Shown one piece after another: positions 15,976 to 23,474 of a stretch of 64,000 bases of DNA; the first letter of the stretch is position 1, and every line of letters starts with the position of its first letter. A model generated the notes under the pieces. It saw only the letters and a program-made list of their open reading frames with translations. It was not told the origin of the DNA and made no database searches. This stretch comes from DAIOXA01 sp050949165 (lineage in GTDB: Bacteria > Bacillota > Proteinivoracia > UBA4975), in the NCBI GenBank assembly GCA_050949165.1, contig JBMNFF010000001.1:496001-560000 (forward strand), read 5' to 3'. The translations under genes and the position numbers were made by a program.

Positions 15976-16749
15976 TTAGTTGTATTTTTTCAAGGTAATT
16001 CTGGTCCGCCCCTTCTTGGTCTCGCCGCCAACTTCCGCCAGTTCCAGGCGGCCCTTGCCCCGGATGGAGATAATATCTCCGTTTTTTAACTGAAAGCCCG
16101 GCTGGCTGATCTGACGCCAGTTCACCTTAACCTTGTCGGCCTTGACTAAGTCCACCGCCTTGCCCCGGCCTATTCCCAAACCGGAGCTGAGCACGGCGTC
16201 CAGCCGCACAGAGGCCACAGTGCTGGTAATTGTGCGCTGAGGCTGTTCCTCCACCCGAATCTCGTACGGGGGGATTTCGACGACGCTGGCCTTAAACTTG
16301 TTGACCTCCGTCAGGCCCAGGAGGGCGGGGGCAATTTCCCGGGCGGCCACAACCTGAGCGCCGCCGGCAAAGGCGATAATATCCCCCACCACCGAGCGTC
16401 GTAGCCCCAGGGCAAGTATCGCCCCCAGGTAATCCCGGTGGGAGAGGACCTTTGCGGGATCGGAAAGCCTGATTTCCAGTGCGGCAATGGGCGGATCGAT
16501 GTCATCGGCGCGGTAATAGTCGGGAAATACGATGAGGCGCTTCAATTCTGCCCCGGCATACCCGCCCTCTTCCAGGAAGCGGATGCCGAAAAAATTGGCC
16601 AACAGTGGCCGCACGAATTCCCGATGAAAGGGGTCCAGAAAGTCGGTACACTTTACAACCTGTTGAGCGCTGGCAATCTGGCAGCAGTCCAGGACCCGAG
16701 CCACCAGTTGTTTATCTACCCCCGCGGGCAAGTTATCAAGATTGTTCAA
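15976..16749 (-). CDS. ylmH: YlmH (RqcP-like) S4-domain RNA-binding protein
   Basis: In Bacillus subtilis YlmH relatives take part with RqcH in alanine tailing on stalled 50S subunits. Residues 1-180 form the YlmH N-terminal domain; the S4 domain starts near VASVRLDAVLSSGLGIGRGK and ends in GDIISIRGKGRLEL. 257 residues is normal. The start overlaps the stop of yggT by four bases. Presence in the same window as rqcH indicates a complete tailing pair. Confidence 0.9.
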   Translation of the reverse strand: MNNLDNLPAGVDKQLVARVLDCCQIASAQQVVKCTDFLDPFHREFVRPLLANFFGIRFLEEGGYAGAELKRLIVFPDYYRADDIDPPIAALEIRLSDPAKVLSHRDYLGAILALGLRRSVVGDIIAFAGGAQVVAAREIAPALLGLTEVNKFKASVVEIPPYEIRVEEQPQRTITSTVASVRLDAVLSSGLGIGRGKAVDLVKADKVKVNWRQISQPGFQLKNGDIISIRGKGRLELAEVGGETKKGRTRITLKKYN

Positions 16750-17012
16750 AACAACATCCCCCTAATCAAACTCAAGAGCATGATCAAAATCATCGGCGAG
16801 AGGTCCAGGTATCCCATCCCTACGGCAATGGGCGGAATCAGCTTGCGGATGGGGGCCAGCAGGGGCTCTGTCAGCGCATAGAGGACCTCAAAAATATCTG
16901 CCAACACCCCGCCGGAACGCACCGGAAACCAGGATAAGAGGATCCTCGCCATCAGCAGTATGTAATAGACATTTAACAGCGTGTTGATAATCCTCACTGC
17001 CGCGTATGGCAT
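16746..17012 (-). CDS. yggT: YggT/YlmG-family membrane protein
   Basis: An 88-residue protein with two hydrophobic segments; the conserved motif ARILLSWFPV after the first span and LLAPIRKLIPP before the second define the YggT family. Members lie beside division genes and may help place membrane complexes; the exact role is unknown. The ATG at 17012 lies one base after the ylmE stop. In most Firmicutes sepF sits between ylmE and ylmG; here nothing does. Confidence 0.9.
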   Translation of the reverse strand: MPYAAVRIINTLLNVYYILLMARILLSWFPVRSGGVLADIFEVLYALTEPLLAPIRKLIPPIAVGMGYLDLSPMILIMLLSLIRGMLF

Positions 17013-17013
17013 T

Positions 17014-17724
17014 TCACTTCCCCTCCCCAACGAAGATGGCGCTGCCCACCCGGACCAGGTTGGCGCCGGCAGCGATGGCCAGCTCGTAATCGGCCGACAT
17101 GCCCATGGAAAGCCAGTCCATCCTCGCTCCCGGGGGTAAGGCTTGGCCTTGAACATGCCTGTACTTTGCCGCCAGGGCCTCGTACCAGGCCCGGGTCAGG
17201 GCAGGTTCAGCATCCAAAGCTGTGATGGTCATCAACCCTCGGATCTGGATGCCGCCCAAAGTCGCCACCCCCTCGATAAAGTCCTGGACTTCGTCGAGGC
17301 CGACCCCGGTCTTGGCGGGATCGGCGGCCACATTGACCTGAACCAGGCACTGAAAATCAATGCCTCTGCGCAAGGCGAATTCTGACATCTTCTCTGCCAG
17401 GTTCCAGCGGTCCAGGGAATGCACCAAGTGAAAGGGAGCTATGTACTTAATCTTATTAGTCTGCAGGCGCCCAATCAGGTGCCAGCGCACCTGGGGATTG
17501 CCGACGGCCTCGATCTTGGCCAACCCCTCCTGAACCCGGTTCTCGCCAAAGTCCAGGTGACCCGCCGCCGCCAGTGCGGCCACTGCCTCGGCGCCGGCGT
17601 ACTTGCTGACGGCCACCAGGGAAATCTCCTGGGGCTTGCGGCCTGCTGAAACAGCGGCTCTGGCAATTCGTTTCTTGACCAGTGCTAAATTGGCTACTAA
17701 ATCTGCTGTCATCATTCCCACCAC
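17014..17724 (-). CDS. ylmE: YggS/YlmE-family PLP-binding protein
   Basis: Pyridoxal-phosphate homeostasis protein (PLPBP/YggS). The PLP lysine is in SLVAVSKYAGAEAV near residue 40; later blocks FGENRVQEGLAKI and RWHLIGRLQTNK, and WLSMGMSADYELAI near the C-terminus, are conserved in the family. 236 residues. It overlaps the end of the upstream HlyD-like gene by 13 bases and is followed at one base by yggT. Confidence 0.93.
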   Translation of the reverse strand: MVGMMTADLVANLALVKKRIARAAVSAGRKPQEISLVAVSKYAGAEAVAALAAAGHLDFGENRVQEGLAKIEAVGNPQVRWHLIGRLQTNKIKYIAPFHLVHSLDRWNLAEKMSEFALRRGIDFQCLVQVNVAADPAKTGVGLDEVQDFIEGVATLGGIQIRGLMTITALDAEPALTRAWYEALAAKYRHVQGQALPPGARMDWLSMGMSADYELAIAAGANLVRVGSAIFVGEGK

Positions 17725-18647
17725 CTTTTCGCAAAACTAACCCATTTGGGCAAGGACAGAACCTGGACTCCATCGCTCAGGCCAGAAACGCCTACCACAT
17801 CCTCCTCAGAATAGTGGACCTCCACGGGGCAAAAGACCGGTTTCCTGCGCAAGAGGATAAATACGCCTTGTTGGCCTTCCTTTTTATAGAGAGCGCCCTG
17901 AGGAATCAAAACCAGCTCTTGTTCCGCCGCAATCATTTCCCCGGAAAAGACCCGTTGCAAACCCAAAGAATCGGGCAGCGCCGGGGCATCCCACAACACC
18001 CAAAACAGGTTTTCATACTGAAGGACTTCCCGCGGCGAAATGGCAAATTTGAGTTCCCGGCCGTCGACGGTGGCAACCAGGGTCTGTTTCTTGCCGGGGC
18101 TGTGAAATCTCATGCCCGTAATCAATTGAAAGCGGGTATTGTCCAAGATCACCGCAGCCGGCAGGCCCGCCTTGACCTTGGCGGCATGCCCCGTGCCGGG
18201 AGGAGCTTTGAGGAGGGCTGTAGCTATAATGGCCGTTCCCTGATTCAACACATCCAAGGGCAAGTCCGCCCGGTACTCGCCGCCATGCCGAACCAGACCG
18301 GCGCCGGGCGCAACCAACTCCCTGCTTTCCTCTGCACCTTCGATCCTGGCAAAGACCTGGCCCGCTTTTACCCGGGTACCGTCCTCTACCAGCGGTATGT
18401 ACTCGCCGCCAATGGGGGCGTTGACAACCCATTCATTGCACAGGACGACACAGGATACCGGCATGCCGGTCTTGACCGGAGTATGCCTTGCCACGGTGAC
18501 TTTGGCCGCCAGCAGGGAGAGGTGCCCCAGACTGTTCCAGACCAAAAATCCCGCAAGCACCACCATACCCATGGCAAAGAGCCGCAACCACACCTTGCTG
18601 CGCCGGGTTCTTCCCCCTTTAATTACCTTGAAATTGCGCTTTCTCAC
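17712..18647 (-). CDS. HlyD-like membrane-anchored protein of the ylm cluster
   Basis: A membrane-anchored protein with a basic N-terminus, one membrane span (about residues 22-42, LFAMGMVVLAGFLVW) and an extracytoplasmic part with a biotinyl-lipoyl-like barrel: IGGEYIPLVEDGTRVKAGQV then FARIEG. Relatives of this size are usually called HlyD-family adaptor proteins and are often found next to ylmE in Clostridia. Without an outer membrane or an adjacent transporter, the role is unknown. The GTG at 18647 is chosen because a TATAAT at 18673-18678 predicts transcription starting after the alternative ATG at 18701. About 311 residues. Confidence 0.75.
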   Translation of the reverse strand: MRKRNFKVIKGGRTRRSKVWLRLFAMGMVVLAGFLVWNSLGHLSLLAAKVTVARHTPVKTGMPVSCVVLCNEWVVNAPIGGEYIPLVEDGTRVKAGQVFARIEGAEESRELVAPGAGLVRHGGEYRADLPLDVLNQGTAIIATALLKAPPGTGHAAKVKAGLPAAVILDNTRFQLITGMRFHSPGKKQTLVATVDGRELKFAISPREVLQYENLFWVLWDAPALPDSLGLQRVFSGEMIAAEQELVLIPQGALYKKEGQQGVFILLRRKPVFCPVEVHYSEEDVVGVSGLSDGVQVLSLPKWVSFAKRWWE

Positions 18648-18672
18648 ATTAACCCACCTCTGCCTGAGACCA

Positions 18673-18678
18673 ATTATA
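18673..18678 (-). promoter_or_regulatory. -10 box (TATAAT) for the HlyD-like/ylmE/yggT/ylmH unit
   Basis: The minus strand reads GGTATAATTGG between the M23 peptidase terminator and the HlyD-like start; the -35 region is poor (GTGAAC at 17 bases). The start site would lie near 18666. Confidence 0.5.
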
Positions 18679-18706
18679 CCACATCGCCCCAGCCAGTTCA
18701 CACAAG

Positions 18707-18734
18707 TAAAAAGACCCGCAGCCAGTGCGGGTCT
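18707..18734 (-). terminator. Rho-independent terminator after the M23 peptidase gene
   Basis: Minus strand AGACCCGCA-CTGGC-TGCGGGTCT (nine base pairs) followed by TTTTTA. The stop codon of the peptidase gene is at its foot. Confidence 0.85.
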
Positions 18735-19432
18735 CAGAGTTTCTTCAAATACTCCTGAATCTTGACCGCCGTTTCAAAGCGGTTGCTGCCGGACAAGTTG
18801 ATAAACTCCGCCTTTGGGGCGGCTCTGACCACATCATCCAGGGTGCCGCCACAGATGTATACCGTCTTTACTGCCTTGAGCTCTCCCAGGGCAGTGCGGG
18901 CAAATACCGGACAGTTCAGTCTGTCCCTGAGGGGCGCGGCATTGAAATAATCCGCATCGCCGCCAACCACTATCGCCCTTTCCACCTCACTCACCTCATC
19001 GAAAATGTACTGGTCGGGATCGCCGAAATAACCCTCTCCCCTGACGCCGGCGCCGGGCTTGTTTACTTGGTAATGCAGGTGGGGCCCCGTCACTTGGCCG
19101 GTACTGCCCACCGTCCCAATTACCGTTCCCCGAGTTATCTTCTGCCCCTTGGCGACCTTGATGGAATCCAGATGGGCATGGAGGTGGATAAACCCTCGGG
19201 AATCAGTGATTGCCACCAAATTGCCCCAGCCGGAATAGCTCTTGGCAGCGTAGACGATCCCCTCTGTCGGGGTTTGCACCGGTGTTCCCCTGGGGACGCC
19301 GCCATAGTCTATTCCGGTATGAAAGTCTGTTCTGCCCGGGAGAAGGGGGTCGGGCCGGGGTCCGAAGGGAGAAGTAACCTTAAATCCCCTTTGGGTATAA
19401 AAACGCGTAACGTATCCGGGTTCCGCAGGCAT
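18734..19432 (-). CDS. M23 (LytM) peptidase with C-terminal CWB2-like region, no signal peptide
   Basis: The LytM domain spans about residues 17-145 with metal ligands His38 and Asp42 (FHTGIDYGG) and HLH at 118-120 (GPHLHYQV), so a zinc endopeptidase cutting peptidoglycan peptides is predicted. Residues about 150-232 look like one unit of a cell-wall-binding type 2 repeat: ERAIVVGGDADYFNAAPL and INLSGSNRFETAVKIQEYL. A stop codon immediately precedes the ATG, so no signal peptide can be added upstream; the protein starts MPAEPGYVTRFYTQRG. It could leave the cell by lysis or act in a spore compartment; this is inference. It stands alone between two terminators. Confidence 0.85.
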   Translation of the reverse strand: MPAEPGYVTRFYTQRGFKVTSPFGPRPDPLLPGRTDFHTGIDYGGVPRGTPVQTPTEGIVYAAKSYSGWGNLVAITDSRGFIHLHAHLDSIKVAKGQKITRGTVIGTVGSTGQVTGPHLHYQVNKPGAGVRGEGYFGDPDQYIFDEVSEVERAIVVGGDADYFNAAPLRDRLNCPVFARTALGELKAVKTVYICGGTLDDVVRAAPKAEFINLSGSNRFETAVKIQEYLKKL

Positions 19433-19516
19433 TTACTCACCGCCTCAGCTGTTTACAGTACTATATGAGTTGCCAGCACCAAGAGTCCTTGGGCTTATGT
19501 ACCTCCCTCCCTGTTA

Positions 19517-19541
19517 AGAAAAAAACTGACAGTATTGTCAG
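19517..19541 (-). terminator. Rho-independent terminator after ylmC
   Basis: Minus strand CTGACA-ATAC-TGTCAG followed by TTTTTTT, six bases beyond the ylmC stop. Confidence 0.8.
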
Positions 19542-19546
19542 GTTGT

Positions 19547-19804
19547 TTAATTCAGCTCCTCCTGTGACCATGCCTCGGGCATGTCGACGATGATGACGTC
19601 CTGGCCGATCTTTTTGATATTTTCCCAGGGGACTTCCACTTCCTTTTCCCGACTTAAGAAAGCGGGCCAGCGGGCGCTCCCGGGCAGGACGATGGCCTTG
19701 ACATAGCCCCGATTGACATCCATGACCAGGTCGGATATCTTGCCCAGGACTTTGCCGTTGGCCATGTTGACGATGCGAATATTCTTGAGGTCGGATATTT
19801 TCAT
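19547..19804 (-). CDS. ylmC: YlmC/YmxH-family PRC-barrel sporulation protein
   Basis: An 85-residue single PRC-barrel protein: MKISDLKNIRIVNMANGKVL, then GKISDLVMDVNRGYVKAIVL and VPWENIKKIGQDVIIVD. This family lies next to sigG in most spore-formers and its loss in some species affects sporulation genes; the molecular role is not known. It has its own GAGGGGAGG ribosome site and a terminator, so is probably a single-gene unit downstream of sigG. Confidence 0.9.
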   Translation of the reverse strand: MKISDLKNIRIVNMANGKVLGKISDLVMDVNRGYVKAIVLPGSARWPAFLSREKEVEVPWENIKKIGQDVIIVDMPEAWSQEELN

Positions 19805-19851
19805 TTCCTCCCCTCCCCTTAATATTTATATGAAGAAACCGCGGGTCTAAA

Positions 19852-19876
19852 ACAAAAAAAGCCCTGAGGGCTTTTT
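19852..19876 (-). terminator. Rho-independent terminator after sigG
   Basis: Minus strand AAAAAGCCC-TCA-GGGCTTTTT followed by more T residues; eight bases past the sigG stop. Confidence 0.85.
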
Positions 19877-19883
19877 GTTGGAA

Positions 19884-20666
19884 CTAAGGGTCTTCCCGGA
19901 TATATTTCCGCAGATTCTTCAGGGCAGCCTTCTCCAGGCGGGAGACCTGGGCCTGGGAGATTCCAATCTCATCGGCCACCTCCATCTGAGTCTTGCCGTC
20001 AAAGAAGCGCAGGTTGAGAATGGATTTCTCCCTGGCGCTCAAACGCTGCATGGCTTCCTTGAGGGCAATTTCCTCCAGCCAGACCTTGTCGCTCTGCTTG
20101 GAATCGCCGATTTGATCCATGACAAAAATGGGATCGCCGCCGTCGTGATAAATGGGCTCAAATAAACTCACCGGTTCCTGAATGGCATCCAAGGCGAAGA
20201 CCACTTCCTCCCGCTTCACCTGCAGTGCGTCGGCAATCTCAGAAATCGACGGCTCCCGGGAATTCTTGTTGACCAGATCATCCCGAACCTGCAGGGCCTT
20301 GTACGCCACATCCCTCAAGGACCGGCTGACCCGAATGGGATTGTTATCCCGCAGATAGCGCCTGATTTCCCCGATAATCATCGGGACGGCATAGGTGGAA
20401 AACTTGACATTCTGGCTGAGGTCAAAATTGTCTATGGCCTTCATCAGGCCGATGCAACCCACCTGAAACAGGTCATCAACACATTCTCCCCGGTTGTTAA
20501 AGCGTTGGATTACGCTGAGGACCAAGCGCAAGTTGCCGTTGATGAGCTCCTGCCGGGCCGGATAATCCCCGCTTTGCATGGCGGCAAACAGTTTGCGCAT
20601 CTGGGCATTCTTTAATACAGGCAACTTTGCAGTGTTTACTCCGCATATTTCAACTTTGTTGATCAC
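19884..20666 (-). CDS. sigG: Late forespore sigma factor, sigma G
   Basis: RNA polymerase sigma factor for late forespore genes. The N-terminus NKVEICGVNTAKLPVL is a hallmark of sigma G (anti-sigma contact region). Region 2 has GLMKAIDNFDLSQNVKFSTYA and region 4 has GKTQMEVADEIGISQAQVSRL. 260 residues, normal. It starts at a GTG with GGGAGG upstream. It follows sigE by 77 bases, which contain a sigma F-like promoter. A terminator follows. Confidence 0.96.
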   Translation of the reverse strand: MINKVEICGVNTAKLPVLKNAQMRKLFAAMQSGDYPARQELINGNLRLVLSVIQRFNNRGECVDDLFQVGCIGLMKAIDNFDLSQNVKFSTYAVPMIIGEIRRYLRDNNPIRVSRSLRDVAYKALQVRDDLVNKNSREPSISEIADALQVKREEVVFALDAIQEPVSLFEPIYHDGGDPIFVMDQIGDSKQSDKVWLEEIALKEAMQRLSAREKSILNLRFFDGKTQMEVADEIGISQAQVSRLEKAALKNLRKYIREDP

Positions 20667-20704
20667 TGTCGCTGCCTCCCTGGTTTGATGCCAGTTTCAG
20701 CAAT

Positions 20705-20733
20705 AAGTATTTCCTGGGGCTATTAAAATATGC
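20705..20733 (-). promoter_or_regulatory. Sigma F-like promoter of sigG
   Basis: On the minus strand GCATA (20729-20733) and GGAAATACTT (20705-20714) are separated by 14 bases. The second element fits the sigma F/G -10 pattern GGNRANANTW at every position, and GCATA fits the -35 pattern GYATA. It lies wholly within the sigE-sigG gap, where forespore control of sigG is expected. Confidence 0.6.
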
Positions 20734-20743
20734 GGCGGCCCGA

Positions 20744-21472
20744 TCAGCCTAATTTTGCCATTTCCTTCTTGAGGCGCAGGATTATTTTTTTTTCTAGTCT
20801 GGAGATATATGACTGGGAGATGCCCAGATGTTCTGCTACCTGCTTTTGGGTCCGCTCTTTACCGTCGCCCAGGCCAAAACGCAGTTCCATGATCTTGCGC
20901 TCCCGGGTGGTCAACTTGTCCAGGGCGCCCAGGAGCAATTTTTTATTGACCTGGTGCTCCAAATTTCTATAAATCACATCGGGCTCGGTCCCCAATACGT
21001 CGGAGAGGAGCAGTTCATTGCCGTCCCAGTCCACATTCAGGGGTTCATCAAAGGAGACTTCAGCCCGCAACTTATTATTGCGGCGCAGGTACATGAGGAT
21101 CTCATTTTCGATGCACTTGGAGGCATAGGTGGCCAGCTTGATTTTCTTGCCGGGATCAAAGGTGTTGACGGCCTTGATCAGGCCAATGGTCCCGATGGAA
21201 GCCAGGTCCTCCAGGCCGATCCCGGTGTTTTCAAACTTGCGCGCTATGTACACCACCAGGCGCAGGTTGCGCTCGATGAGGACCCGCTTGACGCTGAAAT
21301 CTCCCTGGCTGAGCTTCTCTATTAAATAGGCCTCCTCTTCCAGGGAAAGGGGGGGCGGCAGGGCTTCGTTGCTGCCGACAAATAACAACTCCCGTCGCAG
21401 TCCCAGTCGGTCCAGGAGTCTATAAAAGGACAGGAGAATAGACCAACGCAGTCTGAGCCAGGATATTTTCAT
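20744..21472 (-). CDS. sigE: Mother-cell sigma factor, pro-sigma E
   Basis: Early mother-cell sigma factor made as an inactive precursor. The first about 30 residues (MKISWLRLRWSILLSFYRLL) are the hydrophobic/amphipathic pro-sequence that is membrane bound and cut by SpoIIGA; the block EALPPPLSLEEE just after the cleavage region is diagnostic. Region 2 contains GLEDLASIGTIGLIKAVNTF and region 4 EHLGISQSYISRLEKK. The ATG overlaps the spoIIGA stop in an ATGA arrangement, giving 242 residues. Co-transcribed with spoIIGA from the spoIIG promoter. Confidence 0.96.
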   Translation of the reverse strand: MKISWLRLRWSILLSFYRLLDRLGLRRELLFVGSNEALPPPLSLEEEAYLIEKLSQGDFSVKRVLIERNLRLVVYIARKFENTGIGLEDLASIGTIGLIKAVNTFDPGKKIKLATYASKCIENEILMYLRRNNKLRAEVSFDEPLNVDWDGNELLLSDVLGTEPDVIYRNLEHQVNKKLLLGALDKLTTRERKIMELRFGLGDGKERTQKQVAEHLGISQSYISRLEKKIILRLKKEMAKLG

Positions 21473-22332
21473 CCAGTCACACCTTCCTTCCAATTCTGTA
21501 CCGGGAAAGCCAGGGCTTGGTGCTGCAAGGGAGGCTGCTGCTTTGGCCGCACCGCTACATATACCTGGGTCAACACGGCCCCGCCCCGTTCGCCCTTCAG
21601 CAGCACCTTATCTGGCCTGACGGCGGCCAGGAGGCCGGCGCCGCCAACGCTCTTAAAGGGAATGAGGGCGATACGGGTTTCCAGGCCCAAGGGGGGCTGG
21701 TGCTGGGGCTCATCCAGCCAAGCCAACAGGTCCTGGGGAAAGAGGTCCTGGGCAGGCCGACGCTCCAGGACCAGCACCGGCCAGGAGTTGACGGGATGGC
21801 GCAAGCTGTTGCCCGAATCCAGCAGGGCCTGGACCGTCAGGACCTTATCCTGAAAGTGAATTGTCGCCTGACCGATGTATCCCTTGAGCTGACGGGCTGT
21901 ATGGACCTTGCCCGCCCACCAGGCGGCCAGGACCAGCATCATACCAGCCCCAGCCATCACTATGGCCAGGGGCAGGGCATCAGAACTGCCCAAGGGCGTC
22001 CCCCCCAGGGCAAAGGCCAGGCTGTAAATGCCTCCACCCATCAGCTGGCCCGACACCACTAAGAGGGCAGTCCTGGAGAGCAGGGAGCGGAGGCCCTGGG
22101 GCTGCCAGGCCAGGAAGGCCATGGCCAGTCCCCCCAGGATGCGGCACAACCAGTTTATAAATATGTATTGAGGGCAAAAGAAAAATATGAGCCAAAATCC
22201 CGTGCCGGCTCCGGCGGCCAGGCAGTAGCGGGAGGCGGAAAATCTCTGCAACCCAAGCCAGCCAGACACCGTCAACAGGGCGAGATTGAAGACAAAGTTG
22301 ATGGCCAAGAGCAAGTCCAGGTAAACGGTCAT
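21469..22332 (-). CDS. spoIIGA: Sporulation sigma E factor-processing protease SpoIIGA
   Basis: Membrane aspartic protease that activates pro-sigma E in response to the forespore signal SpoIIR. Five hydrophobic spans fill residues 1-155; the C-terminal cytosolic protease domain has the catalytic Asp in VQALLDSGNSL (D-S/T-G-N). 287 residues, normal. It is first in the spoIIGA-sigE operon, directly after the ftsZ terminator, with a spoIIG-type promoter between. Confidence 0.95.
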   Translation of the reverse strand: MTVYLDLLLAINFVFNLALLTVSGWLGLQRFSASRYCLAAGAGTGFWLIFFFCPQYIFINWLCRILGGLAMAFLAWQPQGLRSLLSRTALLVVSGQLMGGGIYSLAFALGGTPLGSSDALPLAIVMAGAGMMLVLAAWWAGKVHTARQLKGYIGQATIHFQDKVLTVQALLDSGNSLRHPVNSWPVLVLERRPAQDLFPQDLLAWLDEPQHQPPLGLETRIALIPFKSVGGAGLLAAVRPDKVLLKGERGGAVLTQVYVAVRPKQQPPLQHQALAFPVQNWKEGVTG

Positions 22333-22350
22333 GGCAACGCCCCTGACCCG

Positions 22351-22385
22351 ATTTTAACACCTCTTCCATGGCGAATAATGTCAAA
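22351..22385 (-). promoter_or_regulatory. spoIIG-type promoter: 22-bp spacer with two Spo0A boxes
   Basis: On the minus strand TTGACA (22379-22384) and TAAAAT (22351-22356) are separated by exactly 22 bases, the unusual spacing known for the Spo0A-activated spoIIG promoter of Bacillus subtilis. On the plus strand TGGCGAA (22369-22375, perfect match to the 0A box TGNCGAA) and TGTCAAA (22379-22385, one mismatch) lie 10 bases apart, the spacing of tandem 0A boxes. The predicted start is about 12 bases before the spoIIGA ATG. Confidence 0.8.
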
Positions 22386-22411
22386 AAAAATAAGCAGACT
22401 GAAAGTCTGCT
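22383..22411 (-). terminator. Rho-independent terminator after ftsZ
   Basis: Minus strand AGCAGACT-TTC-AGTCTGCT followed by TATTTTTTTT. The ftsZ stop is at its foot and the T-run abuts the spoIIG -35 element. Confidence 0.88.
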
Positions 22412-23459
22412 ACTTTTTTCTGCGCAAATAGGCTGGAATTTCGATATCTTCCTGGCCCTGCTCCGTGGGTTTCCATCCCTCTGCCTGGGGCGCTCGCTGG
22501 GGCGGTCCGTCGATGCCGGTGGCGATTACCGTTACGCTGACCTCATCCTGCATTTCGGCATTGATGACCAGACCGTAAATCAGGTTGACATCTTTATCTG
22601 CATGTTCCTTAATTACCCGGGCGGCTTCCCCGGCTTCATACATGCTGAGGTTGACGCCGCCGGTGATGTTGAGGATGACTCCCTTGGCGCCGTCGATGGA
22701 GGTTTCCAAGAGGGGACTGGTGATGGCCTGACGGGCGGCGTCTGCAGCCCGGTTCTCGCCCTTGGCGCGGCCAATTCCCATCAGGGCAGCGCCGGTCTCT
22801 TTCATAATCGTCTGCACGTCGGCGAAGTCCAGGTTAATCAGCCCGGAAGTGGTGATGAGGTCCGAAAGCCCCTGTACGCCCTGGCGCAGGACGTCGTCGG
22901 CAATGCGGAAGGCCTCGACAATGGGGGTGCTCTCATCCACCACCTGGTAGAGCCGGTCGTTGGGGATGACAATCAAGGTATCCACCTTGGACTTGAGCAA
23001 CTCAATGCCCTTCTCGGCGTAGAGCTCCCGCCGACGCCCTTCAAAGGAAAAGGGCTTGGTCACGACGCCCACGGTGAGGGCACCGGAATCCTTTGCGATT
23101 TCCGCCACGATGGGTGCGGCGCCGGTGCCGGTGCCGCCGCCCATGCCGGCGGTTACAAACACCATGTCCGCTCCGGCAATATTTTTCTTAAGCTCTTCGA
23201 CACTCTCCTCGGCGGCCTTGCGCCCCACTTCGGGATTGGCCCCTGCGCCCAAGCCCCGGGTGAGCTTGGTTCCAATCTGGAGCTTTACATCGGCGCAAGA
23301 CATGTGCAAGGCCTGGGCATCGGTGTTAACTGCAATGAATTCTACACCCTGGACCCCTGCTTCTACCATGCGGTTAACTGCATTGCTGCCCCCGCCGCCG
23401 ACTCCGATGACCTTAATGCGAGCATATTGTTCGATGTCGATGTCAAAATAATCAGCCAC
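22410..23459 (-). CDS. ftsZ: Cell division protein FtsZ
   Basis: Tubulin-like GTPase that forms the Z-ring. The GTP-binding signature GMGGGTGTGAAP is near residues 106-116, with VIGVGGGGSNAVNRM at the N-terminus and NLDFADVQTIM in the T7 loop. The C-terminal peptide DIEIPAYLRRKK is the FtsA-binding tail. 349 residues. It ends the dcw block here and is followed by the spoIIG operon, the order seen in many spore-formers. Confidence 0.97.
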   Translation of the reverse strand: MADYFDIDIEQYARIKVIGVGGGGSNAVNRMVEAGVQGVEFIAVNTDAQALHMSCADVKLQIGTKLTRGLGAGANPEVGRKAAEESVEELKKNIAGADMVFVTAGMGGGTGTGAAPIVAEIAKDSGALTVGVVTKPFSFEGRRRELYAEKGIELLKSKVDTLIVIPNDRLYQVVDESTPIVEAFRIADDVLRQGVQGLSDLITTSGLINLDFADVQTIMKETGAALMGIGRAKGENRAADAARQAITSPLLETSIDGAKGVILNITGGVNLSMYEAGEAARVIKEHADKDVNLIYGLVINAEMQDEVSVTVIATGIDGPPQRAPQAEGWKPTEQGQEDIEIPAYLRRKK

Positions 23460-23474
23460 ACAGGCACCTCCTCT

